A stretch of DNA of 64,000 nt from Marthasterias glacialis (taxonomy: Eukaryota > Echinodermata > Asteroidea > Forcipulatida > Asteriidae): positions 7,284,963 through 7,348,962 of the forward strand of contig OU452231.1 of assembly GCA_911728455.2 (NCBI GenBank), written 5' to 3'. A model generated the notes under the pieces. The model saw only the letters and a program-made list of their open reading frames with translations, made no database searches and had not been told where the DNA came from. Position 1 is the stretch's first letter; every line of letters starts with the position of its first letter. The position numbers and the translations under genes are program-made. Positions 21,701-34,290 of the stretch are shown here, piece by piece.

Positions 21701-23189
21701 TGTGCAATAGCCAGCTTGAGTCTGAACCAATGATGCTAATCTTTAAGATTTATGTAGAATCCATGGTTAAACCATTAGTAGCCAGCCAGAGTCTCCAATT
21801 CATCTGTGTTTTTAGAAATCTTATTTATTAAGGACCTTGATTTATACCATGGCAGGACCCAAACCTGTGGAAGCCCCCCTTGTTGTAACGGTAGTTGGGG
21901 CGCACCATCATAGCATGTTTTTTGTTCTCCCACTTCCGGCTGGGGGCCCAGACAGACTATTTCTATAATTCGGTAATTTATTTCTTTTTAAATCTACAAA
22001 ACATATCTTTTCAATTTTCATCCACAATTACTTAACGTTTGGGATACATTGGGTCTACAGTCACTCTTTTGTTGGTTTGCTCAGCTAGGGTCATTTGAGA
22101 ATGTAGTGATAATGACAAATCTGTTTGTCTGCCAAAGGTTAGCGTTCGTTCCTTGTACTTTCAGGTGTAACTGCTGAATCGTCTGAAGAAATGATTTTCT
22201 TTTCACTCTTTTAATCCCGGAAAAAAGAAGGAATGTTTTCAATGCTTTGATGGAGGATATCCAGTGGGTAGAGATGATTTTTTTCCTTCAAGTCACAATG
22301 GGTTTGGCCAACTGAAGTTGATTTTGTATGACAGAACGGAACATGATATTTGTTTTCAGTTCAGTGAGTGTGCCAACATCGGTACAACCTTGCTCCACTG
22401 TGAACTTGCAGCGGTTTACAATAAGGGCATCCCACTGGCACCTCAGTGTAGACCCGGGTACCAGTAGGGTCACAACCATAATGCAATACTACGGGGAGAG
22501 TGACTGACGGCCGGGCTCTTATTGGATGCAAACGTCACAACACAACCCTGTTTGAAGCCTCATGCATGGGCGCCTGGTTATTCAATGCTAGCCTTGTGCC
22601 ACACCACATGGGTATACTTCTAATAAGCCTCCGTGCTCTGGTGGGTTCACAGTCAACTGTCTCGCCTGGCTCATTCACAGTACCACCCAGGCGCCGACTG
22701 TAATTCAAATCTGTAAGCCAGTACGCTCTTGTAGTCCCAATTGGCTAGTACGACCGCAAACACAAACAAAAACCCAAACAGAACAAGTGAATTTAGATAA
22801 TGGACTCATCTTTTGGGACCTACCTGTACAGCCAAATAGTTATTTTGTGATTGTAGACTTCGACTCTATGCATCTGCTCCACAGTAAATCTATTTTTCTT
22901 TATTTTCCTACACAATGCTCCACAGTAAATGTATTTTTAATTTCCTATACAAAAGCAACTTCAGCAATGAGCTGCGTGTCACTTAGCTTCAAAGCTTAAG
23001 ATTGATCAGTGGAAGCACAGATGAGTACCCAATACATCATAATCCCACAGCTGTTTTCCTCGAAAAATGTTCAATTACATTTTGTTATGGGCTCACTTCA
23101 ATTAAGAGTGCAAATCAGGTGTTTGCTACAACTAGCGGGAAACCTGCACTACACCTGGGTCCCGCTAGTTGAATTAATATTAAATTGGG
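18766..23189. other. Unassigned noncoding stretch (4.4 kb)
   Basis: AT-rich DNA with small simple repeats: a poly-A/G tract near 19800-19850 and a CACACA tract near 20535-20565. No gene, RNA or repeat family that I can support. Confidence 0.5.
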
Positions 23190-23482
23190 CGGCCCCAGTT
23201 CTCAGAAGGAACCTAGTGATTTACACAATCTTTCTTGTCCCTGTAATAAATCAAGGACTTCTCTTTGTTCTCCACCATGGGTAAGCTGCAATGGACGCAG
23301 TCTTTCATGTCAATTTCTATTTTGATTGGACAGCCGGCAGCCTCCGTTTTCAGAAGGAACCAAGTGTTTTAAATAATGTTTCTCGTTCCCGTAAATCGTG
23401 GACTTCTTTTTGCTCTCCAATATAGATTAGCTGCAGTTGACGCAATCTTTGATGACAATTTCTGGTTTGATTGGACTCCCCC
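23190..23482 (+). repeat. Tandem duplication of a ~147-bp unit
   Basis: Two diverged head-to-tail copies: the CAGAAGGAACC motif recurs at 23203 and 23351, and the TTTTGATTGGAC/GGTTTGATTGGAC motif near 23320 and 23465. Aligned blocks include GGACTTCT.TTT.GCTCTCC and GCAGT.GACGCA.TCTTT. Noncoding. Confidence 0.75.
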
Positions 23483-26198
23483 TCCCTTTTTATATTTTTA
23501 TAAAAAAATTTTTTTAGCTTGGTCCCCCCCTCCACACCAAATTTGTCTTGCGATGTCACCGCTGGTTTTGTACACGAAACAATGACGTCCCCGCTCTGTG
23601 TCAAAATACACGTGGGTGGTTATGTACACTGCACGTAGCTTGCAACGCGCAGCCCATACCAACAGTGAAAAAGGCATATAACACATCATGTCTGCAAGGC
23701 ATTTGTTTACACTACATGCGCGCAAAAGTGGAATTTTTGTTATCAAATCCACAGATTTTCAGGAGTTTTTCGCTCATTTCTCGATCAATTTTAAACAGAT
23801 TTTTTTTTCATCCAGGTTGAGGATGAACTCAATACCCTTTTCCTGTGAAAAATTCTGCGAGGTTTGATTCAAAATCAAGAGAGGAGTTCCAATAACATAC
23901 GCACACACACCATTAAGTAAAAAAATAAAATTGTTATTACTTTTTTGGGTCATTATAATGTCCCTTTTCTTGAACATGACAGTATTCAACATTTGGAATC
24001 TATTCTAAATGGCCATAAAGGTGTTACATGTACATCAAAATGAAAAACGCTCAGCACTCTCAATATTCCTAAAACAATGTCATCCTTCAATACTTCTAGA
24101 ATTCTAGTCCCTCGGGAAAATGCCTGTCATGCACCAATGTATCAATCTCAGACACGGTTTCATAATGGCCCGAGAAAACTATTTCCAAGAGAGAAAGCAC
24201 TTCAATATATTTTGTGAAGCATTAGAACATGCGACTTGTGAAGAGTCTTTACTGTTTCATGTTTGCATCTCAATATTCTGCAGATAACCTGCTGCTGTTC
24301 CATGATATCCTATCTGCTGGTGTATACTTTTGTTTTTACATTTAAATCTCCAGTTGATAAGTATTTCTGTCAACCTTCGAGAAACATCTTCGGCAATAAC
24401 TTCAAGTAAATCAACTCATTCCTAAACTCCACTCTGAATACTTTTATTCCCTCCTACGATACATGAAGTAGATTCTCTATAGTCCTATAGAACATGGGGT
24501 AGCGCTCGGGTTAAAATTCCCCAGGAATTTCTGGGGTTTCATTCCCTGCGAATCCTCTCCAGTGTGAAAAAGGGCTTACTTGAGCTAAGCAACACAAAAT
24601 CAGCAACACAAGTAACCCATAGCTAATTCATGTTGATTTCCCACAGAACTAACAGCCCAGGGATTTCTGAGGTCAGTAACATCTGCTTGATCCTGGACCT
24701 GTGACTGTGCCACACCTGTTCCCACTAATGACAAATTGACAGTGATTGCCACTGTAACAGAAGCTTCATCTAGGCCATTGCCCAGATGGCTTCCACCATC
24801 AGTTGTAAACCTGTGCACAAAATGAACCTCCTTAGGTAACATTTGTTTTAACAAGAGAACATTGCCTTACCTTGTCATAACCGTCAAAACAAAAACTAAC
24901 TTGATCAAAGTAGGATCCCATAACTCTGAAAGTTTGTTTTTGTGACGTTTAAAAATTTGCCAGATGTCAAAGGCCTGTATTTAGAAGTCAATTACTAATC
25001 CTCCTGAGAAATATTTCTTCTCAAAATGACTTCATTCTTAAGAAGACGGTAATAATCATTCCACTTTTTTTCTTCTCAACCAGTAAGACCTTTCAAGCAT
25101 TATCATATTCGAGGAGGGTTGTGCTTGTACCAACATCTAGACCAAGCTTATGGGTACATCTTTTGATATTTAATAACAAGTCCTACTGTTTTTAATTACC
25201 AAGTATCCTTCCTTAATTCTGTGATCTACACATCAAAGTCACAACTCATCTGGGGGACAGCTCAGAGCTCATCACTGGATAACTCAACATCTGATTATTG
25301 GTAAAGAGCATTTGGAAGTCATTGGCTTTAGCCTACCGTTGGACATAATAAGAACCACAGCACAGTCCTTCACAGTAATGACACGGCCTAATTGCAACAT
25401 CATTTTGGGGGGTGAGGTCGTTCCAATCACTGAAGTTTGTGCACTGCGTAAAATTACCCAAATCCAACGCTGTATCGGTTATCCAGCACTTGGCAACCTG
25501 ACACAGTCATAAATTGATTCCTGCGAACTAAATTTTGCCTTACATGGTCAAGACTTCTACCACGGTGAAGCCAGCAAGACCATACAGGGGTTACAATGCC
25601 ATTATGGTAATGAACTGATGGCATTAAGATATTCACTGACATTTCAGGCAGATGGGAGCATGTTTCAAGTGAGTTCTGAACAAGTCTACACAGGTGATTG
25701 CCAGTAACTTTCTGGCAAGATGTTGCCAGTAACTTTCTGGCAAGATGTTTCTTGGCTGATCTGCCAATCAACCGATTCCTTCCTCCTTGGCTCATGTTTT
25801 GAGTTCCAAGACAAAACCCCATACTGTGAGCGCCTTAGATTATCATCATCCAAGGGTAAGGGAGTACAACCCTGTGGGCTTTTCTGTCTACTCATATTCT
25901 TCCAGGTGTATAGTGTGTAAATAACTTGCAAAGTCAACTACCTATTTTGTTAACCCTAACTAGCCCATATCCTTCTATATCCTCTTTGCAAGAATGAAGG
26001 ATTCAAAAAGACTTGGGTGTTAAGGACATTGCAGTGGGGGGATCCAGAAGGATTGGGGTCATAGTGGGTTTCTGCTATGGGAGGATTTAGAAAGAATTAA
26101 GTCATCAGGCTGTATTTGACATCATAGAAGAGAAAGATAATTGGCCTTAATAAAAAAAAATAATAAACAACAACATGTAGGCCTATGTTTAACTTATG
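23483..26198. other. Unassigned noncoding stretch
   Basis: Contains an exact 25-bp tandem duplication at 25700-25749 and otherwise nothing recognised. Confidence 0.5.
25700..25749 (+). repeat. Exact 25-bp tandem duplication
   Basis: Two identical adjacent 25-bp copies starting GCCAGTAACTTTCTGGC; within each copy GCCAG and CTGGC form a small inverted repeat. Confidence 0.9.
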
Positions 26199-26332
26199 CC
26201 CAGTTCATACTTCACGCAAAAGCGAATGCGAAGCAAATTTTGGTGACGGAATAATTCAATACGCGCTGTTGGGCAATTGTTGCATCACCAAAACTTGCTT
26301 TGCATTCGTTTTCGCATGAAGTATGAACCAGG
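26199..26332. mobile_element. 134-bp palindromic MITE
   Basis: Arms of about 46 bp: the left arm starts CCCAGTTCATACTTCACGC, and the right arm is its imperfect reverse complement ending GCATGAAGTATGAACCAGG. The central spacer is about 40 bp. No clear target duplication. Confidence 0.75.
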
Positions 26333-29300
26333 ATTTACTCTTTTTAAACTTTATACCAGGACCAATTATCCAGGGAAATCTATTCCTCTAAATGAAAAAC
26401 TGCCTTTGTTTGTGCGAACACTGTTTGCCACATCTCAGTTAAAGGCCTACATGTACTTCTATTTTCCAAATGAAAAATCCCCACATATGAGCGTGCACAA
26501 AATCCCTAGTGAAACTTCAACCATTGTTGTGTATTTTTGTGAAAAAATGTTTTCACATAAACTGGCGGCAGGGAAGTAAAGAGTAAGCCCAGGCAAAGAT
26601 AAACACTCCAAGTTCAACGCAAATGTGTTTTCCAATTTGGGACTTTTCAATCGTGCATTGACTCCAATTCTCCACCACATTTAGAAAAATCCTTACTGTG
26701 ATTTTTTTTTTAATGGGAGAAGAAAAGATGTCATAAAATTCAAAAACGTTTGTTCTAAATATATGTTAAGATTCTCAATTCTGTTTAGTATACCCTCATC
26801 ACTGGGCCAGATGTTGTACACATGTATACGTGTACCAACGAGCTGTCACACTCTAACAATTGCAAATAAGCTGCATCTAATCAAAATAACAAAATACTTA
26901 GTCATGCTCGTTTGTTCATTTTTCATCCCTATCTTGCACCCAAATTCTAGGCATGGTAAAAACATCACTCGACTTTGATGATGGGCATATGGGCTCAGTA
27001 AATACTATTAAAAGGTGATTCTCTATATCCCACTATCACGGTTCCGCGCTGGCACACTTATCACTTAACCTTCTCAGTAACATTCCTAAAAAGTATAAGA
27101 ACTTAATGATTCAGATTTTTTTTTATAACAAAACAAGGGAAACTATTGTTGCTTCGCGTGGAGTCATAGGAAGAAATCATCTCGGTTGTGTTTTTTTTCC
27201 AGGATTTCACAGATGGCTTTGCGGACGCCTGTCACGCACTCTGGAGTCTAATTCTGGCTGATGTTTTCTGCATCCCTTGGATGCAAAGAGGCGGCTTCCC
27301 TGTTGACCAGGGGGATTAAAGTTAGTCCTTGAGTAACTTAGGCTACATCGCTGCCTTGTTTAAACCCTGCACTAACAAATCCCATTATACCAGTCTAAAT
27401 GTACATATCTGAAAAATAAATAACCCCCAAAAGGACTGGGACAAAGAGTTGTGTTTAATCCACGGTTTAATCCTGCCCTACTTTTTGGGAAAATAGCAGA
27501 CAAACAACAGTCTGTGGGCAAAGGAGAGGGTGGAATATACAACAAAATCAAAATAACTAGATTTTTTTCTTCCAAACAATCCTTAAATTTGGTTTGACAA
27601 AGTGGGCTCTGTTTGGTGACTGAGTTGGTACACCCAAAGGAACATCCTAGACAACAGAATACAAACACCTACAGTTGTATCGAGTCAATAAATAATATCT
27701 ACAAGAATTTCTTTGTGTTTAGGCAGCGTCGTCATTCATTGTGACAATCAGTTTTTTTGTATTTTTTTTTTGGGGGGGGGAGCTATGTTTGACTCCAAAC
27801 TAGAAATTTAACTACTTCTACTTCTAGGTATCCAAGTGTGAGTCAGGATAATAATGAAACCATTGTTGCCAGTCAAATTTCCACATTTCCGAAGCATTTT
27901 TTTTCTTCTTTCTTCTCATTCTTCACAACATGGAACAAACTTAAATTTGAACTCTGACATGACATACTGAATACTGTACTTAGCATAGAAATTGTGTTTG
28001 TGGCCTACCACCATAGCTTTGTGAGACTCTGAACTGGCCATGAACTGATACCAAAGAAAACTGATCACACATAAAATTCCGATTTTACCCACCCGCAGTA
28101 CCTGAAAAGATTTTTTTTATTATTATATAAAGTTGCACAAGGTACAACAAGTAATCGTAAACTAACTGAACCTTGGCAGTATATGTATTTCCTTCAATAA
28201 GATTTCAACTGAACTGACTGTGATTAACTGTACATGCATGGGGGTGATGAAGAATTTACACAGTAAAGTTTCCCTTTAGACCTTTTTTTATGTCCTACTG
28301 GCTTGTCACTGGAACTGTTCATGGCAAACCTTTTCCAACCATGGGAGCTGGGTTTGGGTGTAACTTTTAACTTTTTTTTTCTTCACACAAATTAGAAATT
28401 GTCATGTGCGCGGAAGGACGACATAACGAAAGTATGACCGATAAAAGGTCAAAAGCAATTGCTGTCCACAATTGTGTTTCAAGAAGACCGAGTGTGAAAG
28501 TTTGGTCGTTTTTTTCCTGCCATTTACAAGTCATTGCAGGAAAGTTAAATTCTGTTTGGGAATGGAAAAACCTGTCTGAGGAGTAATTCTAGCAACAATA
28601 ATGATACAGTATTGCCCTATTTTTTTTTCTAGAGATCCATGTTATTGCTTGTGACCTTCTACTGGGGTAAAAAGTTGCAATTTATGTGCCCGGAAAAAGG
28701 CCATGCAGCCTTTTCCACCTTCTTCTCGACACACCATGAAATGTGATGTCACAAATTTGCTTTTCAAAACAAACGTTAAAAAACTTTTCAAAAAATAATG
28801 TTTTCTCAAAAAGCGCTATAGAAGTATAACACTATGAAAGGTTTACACATCAGAATAGCTGGAATATTCTCTATCTCTTTCAAAATGGGGACTGTTGTGT
28901 GGAATACTTTCACTTGTCAGATAAAATACCAAACATACTATTCATAGATAAGGGATAGATGATGAAATGGTACAAGCATACCAGTGTCTCCAACTTAACA
29001 TTAATCTAACCCCCCCCCCACCCAAAAAAAAAAAACCTTGGCACAAATTCCCTACAGATCCTCATTTCAATCCGGTGCTATTATAACATCTCCAGTCCCT
29101 CCCATTATGAAAAAGGTCCAGTTAGTTGCATAATAAGACTAAGGAATTCCTACAATGTCTACTGCCAGGCATTAAAGCTGCGCCCCTTTTGTGCGGCTGT
29201 ATGGATGAAGTCTTCCCGTCCAAGGAAAGAAAGGCCACTTTTCTCTCGATCAATACCTCATTAGAAAGACTACAATGATTCACATGCACTAATACTGTTC

Positions 29301-31743
29301 AGCATTACTGGCCCCAGCTCTAGGCTTTCAGGGATTTGGGTGCCTACAAATCCCAGGATCAGTAAGTGTGCACACCTGGTTGCCCTGAACAACACCCAAG
29401 AAGCATGGACATTTTCGCCGGGATCGCAGTGCCAAATGCCATCATGATACTGTTGTAGGGGCAAAGTCAGTTCTTCTACTAAAAGGCACATTTGAGGGGA
29501 AATTCTGAAGTGCATTCTGATTGAACTTGCTGCCTCCTCATGACCAACTGGTGCATGTTTCAAAAACAACCAGTAACGCCAACAAAATTTGAAATTACTG
29601 CACTGATAAACAGCTTTGAGAAGAAAAAAAAATCCCCCCAACAAAAAAAAGTAACAAAGTGGTCCTATCACTGTTGAACTAAAAAAAAGTTCAAATGCCT
29701 AATCACTACTGAACTAAAAAAGTTCAAATACCTTCATCACTCCACTAAACAGTACAACAACACAGGTCAGAGGTGCTGAAGGGAGAAAAAAAACCTGGAC
29801 TACCTCGAGCTCACTGGATTGGACTCTGCCACAGAGTCATGCTATCCCTGTATCAACAAACAGGTACATGAACCACCACACCTGCTGTACACCTCTCTAG
29901 TATGGCTGTTCCCACAAGAGATAACAAAGTTATGGGGAGTTTGTGTCATGTGCAAAAAAAAAAAAAAAAACTGTTGGGACAGAAGGAGACTGAGGGAAGA
30001 CAAACAAACATGTTTGTGACCATTCCTTGAGTTTATCAGGCAGAAAATGCGAGTCTTCTTTTTTTCACAATTCATGAATGGAATCTCACTAACAGTAGTT
30101 CATTTCATTGGAATCAACATCGGAAAGTAATACTTGACTCACAAATTTCTTTTGTAAAGGAATGGTTGATTGTCAATGGGCAAAGAGGTTTTGCACCCCA
30201 ATAAAAGTGAGGGGAGGCACAGCAATTGTTAAAACCATTTTTTCCTCCTTTTATAACTCAAAAACTGACAGTCAATACTTCAATTTTGAGTAACAACAAT
30301 TAAGGTCACTGAGAAGCTGTGTTCATGCAATTCAGTTTGCAAAGTACAGGAACAATGTGTTTGTGTTCAACATGTTGAAGTTGACTGTTAAAGTTGGCTT
30401 AAAACATTTTCTTTTTAGATTTTGTTCTCTGAAAAAAATTTGACAGATGATGCGGTTTTCAAAGCGAAATACATAGGCCTACAAAAACTGTTGCACATGC
30501 CACGGACAAAGCACAAATACATAGAACATGCAGACCTGTTTGTACGTGGCTGATGGACGTGAGATGAGGTCGGGATCCCAACCATAATGTATTATTAGTT
30601 TTTTCATTAACTACCACATTCATCAATGGCTGATTTTCTCGGACATTGCCTTAAATGAAAGCTTATAACTTTCTCTTATCTATAAAAATACTTATTTAAA
30701 ATTTCAATCTCAACTTTGGGGTCAAATGGCCAAAAACCAGACCTAGCATCTCTAACTAGTTCATAAAAAAAAAAGCGTTTAAGTGTCAGACACAGATAAT
30801 TTCATATAAACTGACCAACAGCTCATCTTCACAATAGCCTTTAACTGCTTCTCTCCTTTTCCATCAGATATAACCTTCAACCGACAGGATTCAAAATTCG
30901 GACAAAGCCTATTTATTCCATCCCAGTATACCAACCCTCAGACCCTTTTTTACGCCACCCACATAATGTTGATGTTAGCAGAAGATATGGTTTTATTTAG
31001 GCAGCTGCCATTTTTCACCAATGTTTCAAACCGCTGCATCAAGGACCATCACTAATCAAATAAACAAAAGGCAGCAGCTCCCAGGTTGCTCGGGCCAATG
31101 TCCTCCGTCAATTTTTTTTTTCATGTTATGTCTGCTGTGCGCTAAATGTATTTTTTGGGTGGCTCTTTGATCTTTAGCCTAGATGCTTGGCAGAGGGTTT
31201 CAGGGTTGTGAGAAAGATCTGCCCAAGTACAAATAGAGCAGATGGTCTAGAATATATGGTCTAAATATGTTCTAGATGGGCTAAATATTGTACCCCCTTT
31301 TAGAAAGTTGAAAAGACAGGGTTGTATATTTAGAATTATACCCTTTTGGGGATATTTAAGAACTTCGTTGGGGGCAAGATTTTAAGCGTATAAGCAAACA
31401 GTTTTGTTAGATTAAGTATATCTCGATTGGGCTAGTTTGGAGCCATCCATTATGTATTTCAGTATAAGTTCATTCTACCAACTCAGACACAAAAAACAAA
31501 ATTCTGAGGCAAGTTTTTTTCCCTTGCAGAGTATATACAAGCAGTTGACACAATCCAAAATGAACAGTAAACTGGCAACAACAAACAGGTTGGATTAACA
31601 CACACAAGTACCTTGCCTTCCCTACCTTTCAGTTGGTGTGATGTCACTCAGTAAGTTAACTGTTTGTGGGGTTAATTCTTAGGGTCTCAGATGCCTTTAG
31701 GTCCCACACATCTACAATAAAAAAAAGAAGGAAAATAAACTAT
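26333..31743. other. Unassigned noncoding stretch (5.4 kb)
   Basis: AT-rich with homopolymer runs (C9/A12 near 29010-29035, A17 near 29954) and a doubled GAACTAAAAAA.AGTTCAAAT motif near 29675-29735. No supported gene. The 133-codon minus-strand frame at 29270-29671 shows no domain that I recognise. Confidence 0.5.
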
Positions 31744-32173
31744 TTAACCAGTTGGCACCAGATGACCTGTTAACACGCAAATGTTTCCCATGTCTGCAAA
31801 CAGAAGCCCTGTGAAGATGCCCTGCCAAGCATGCACAAAATACACACACACACGCCATCCAACCCTTCGTTCACCCACAAAAAGACCAAAAAAGTCTTGA
31901 ATAATTTGTATGTTTTCTTGCTATTGAGAGACAGTTTTAGTGTGAAGCCCGATTGGTAACAGCCAATGTTTTGCAATTCACAGTGCGTTGAGTTAAACAT
32001 TTCCCGGTCGAGAAAAATCCAATAAAGAGAATCTTTGCTCTCTTGGCATTGTCAAGTCAGGGTTTCTTTGTACTGGTGGTATCCTCACACAAAAAAGGGT
32101 TTCCGGCAATTCCGACAAAAGAATCCTGCCAGGGGGACGAAAAAAAATAATAATCCCAGCGGCAACTGGTTAA
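31744..32173 (+). mobile_element. piggyBac-like non-autonomous element, copy 2
   Basis: TTAA-CCAGTTGGCACC at the left and CGGCAACTGG-TTAA at the right give intact TTAA duplications and 9-bp inverted ends. The interior matches copies 1 and 3 (for example CGGTCGAGAAAA, CTTTGCTCTCTTGGCATTG). It is 422 bp between the TTAA sites and noncoding. Confidence 0.85.
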
Positions 32174-32560
32174 ATAGATGGCATAGTGCATACTCTTCGC
32201 AACTGCCTCTATACATCTATATTCTATAAGTCATATAAGTTTTTTTACATTTCAACAAATATTTACACCTATCACCTACTATGATGAGAAAACTCTTGAC
32301 TGGAAATACTCTCATATTCAAACATTTCCCCTGTAACAAAGAATTTATTATTTAAATTTAAATGTTGTCTTTAAAAAACTTCAGGTGGTTCCAGTAGTTA
32401 ACACTATTCTGTTTGAACAATGCAAAAGAGTTCATTTTTTACACCCAATGCTTTTTACGTTGCCTTCCTTTCAGTGAACAATTTTTAAGGACTTTGCAGT
32501 CTGGCAAAACAATACATTTTACCAACTTAATCTCTGCATAAAATGAACACAGTTTTAATG

Positions 32561-33164
32561 TTAACCAGTTGCCGCCGGCATTCTTTGGGGTTTTCCCCAT
32601 CCCCCTGCTGGGATTCTATTGGCGGAATTGCTGCAATCTTTTTTCTTTGAGGGTACCGCTGGCATAAAGTAACCCTGACTTGACAATGCCAAGTAAGAAC
32701 AAAGATTTTCTTTATTGGATCGTCCGTTTTGTTTCAAGACCAAGAAAATGTCAAATTCACACACCGTGAATTGCAGTACTAAACATGGAACTATGGCTCC
32801 ATTGCCGGCTCACTTTGACTTGCCTCCATTGAGCCCAAATACAATGAATGAACAATAGGTGGAAGCCTCTCATGGCCTCGTAATCCTCTTCTTGGAACAA
32901 AAGGATAAAGGTCTATAATCGGGGATTACACAAAAAATACCTCTCAATGGCCAGAAAACGCCAATATATTCAAGACCTTTTTTTGTCCTTGTGTGGGCGA
33001 AACGAAGCATAAGCCAGCGTGTGTGGTTTGTGCACACTCTGCAGTTGAATGACTGGCGACCTTCGCTGCGGTGATCAGAAATTACATAATGGCGTCTTTA
33101 CACAGCTTCCATTTCCAGGCAGGGGAAACATTTGCATGTATTCAAGTCATCTGGCAGAACTGAC
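32561..33164 (-). mobile_element. piggyBac-like non-autonomous element, copy 3, inverted
   Basis: Reverse orientation relative to copies 1 and 2: it opens TTAA-CCAGTTGCCGCCGGC and continues with the reverse complement of their interiors (AACCCTGACTTGACAATGCC, CATTGAGCCCAAATACAATG). The far end GTCATCTGGCAGAACTGA has lost its TTAA. At about 600 bp it is the longest copy. Only 387 bp separate it from copy 2, so the two can pair as a large inverted repeat. Confidence 0.8.
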
Positions 33165-33449
33165 TGAAAGCGCTAAGCAACTTGAGTTTTACATTCCATA
33201 AGAGAATAAAAATCTTTTTTATTCAAAACTAAATACATAAATAATTGATATATATGTAACTTATGATCTCACTTCAGGGTTCTACACAGCTGGCCTTGCC
33301 TTGAAAAGGATGATCAGAAGCAATCTGAATAACTCAAGTTTGAATATATTTTTGGAAGTGGACAGACATTCATTATGTAACCATTTAATGAGAGATCACG
33401 ATACATTACTGACTGGTGTATTATATCATTGACTTTCTAGTGAGCTTTA

Positions 33450-33667
33450 GGGCCATGTCACACACGGCAATTTACAGGCAACCAGTTCCAGGCAATCTCC
33501 ACGAAGAAAAGAATTCACATGTCACAGTTTCCTCACAATTTTCTTGGGGACAACAAGATACTAATAGAAAAACGTCTCTCTCGTGTAACCGAAGTGCTCC
33601 TTTTGCATGCAGTGCAGTTGGTTGCCTCCAGGTTGCCTGTAAAAATCGCCCTATGTGACATGGTCCC
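33450..33667. mobile_element. TA-flanked MITE with ~35-bp TIRs
   Basis: Left arm GGGCCATGTCACACACGGC and right arm, reverse complement, GGGACCATGTCACATAGGGC; both continue to TTTACAGGCAACC. TA lies at both edges (33448-33449 and 33668-33669), the duplication expected for Tc1/mariner-type elements. 218 bp, noncoding. Confidence 0.8.
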
Positions 33668-34181
33668 TACACTAATTTGAATTTCAAACTGAAAGAAAAC
33701 AGTAATTGCAAGATGATAATGCTAATATTGTGTACTATCTTTCATTCACAGTATCTTTGTGTAAACAAGCATCATAAAAGAGGCTTAGAAAAAGCATGGT
33801 TGGTCCAGCACAATTTGGCTTGATTCACAAGTTTCAGAGTTACTCCACTTCCTGTTCATTTATCACTGAATAAACAAATAGGTTCTCATTGGTATGATAG
33901 CATGGGACACTGAGAGAGCATGGGAAACTGCAGAGGGTGGGGTGGTTATTACTGGTATTGCACAAGTCCTATGGGATAAACTGAGCAAATACTAGTTTTG
34001 AAGTTAATTTAGTTGGTCAATAAAAAAAACCAAGCAAACACAATAGCAGTTGTATTTAGTTATTACGTTTGGTGGAGGACCACCTAAGAATCCACTATAC
34101 CTTTCAGGATCCTCATCAGCTTGATTCTACTATTACTAGTCTCTCTCCCCACATTGTTTCAACACAGAGCAAGGCTCTGAT

Positions 34182-34290
34182 CCCAATTTCATAAAGTTGT
34201 TTGGAAGAAAACACTTCTTAGCAAATTTCTTGGCTAAGCAAAAATAAGTGGGGCACCAGTCATAACAATGTAAACTTCATGGAATTTTGG
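34182..34290. mobile_element. Short inverted-repeat element with CCAATTTCAT ends
   Basis: Left CCCAATTTCATAAAGTTG; right end CTTCATGGAATTTTGG, its imperfect inverse; CTTAGCAAATTTCTTGGCTAAG lies internally. It shares the CCAATTTCAT terminus with 53712-53869. Boundaries are approximate. Confidence 0.5.

Noticed and set aside
29270-29671. 133-codon minus-strand frame as a gene
   Set aside because: No recognisable domain and no consensus splice sites in register; composition like the surrounding noncoding DNA.
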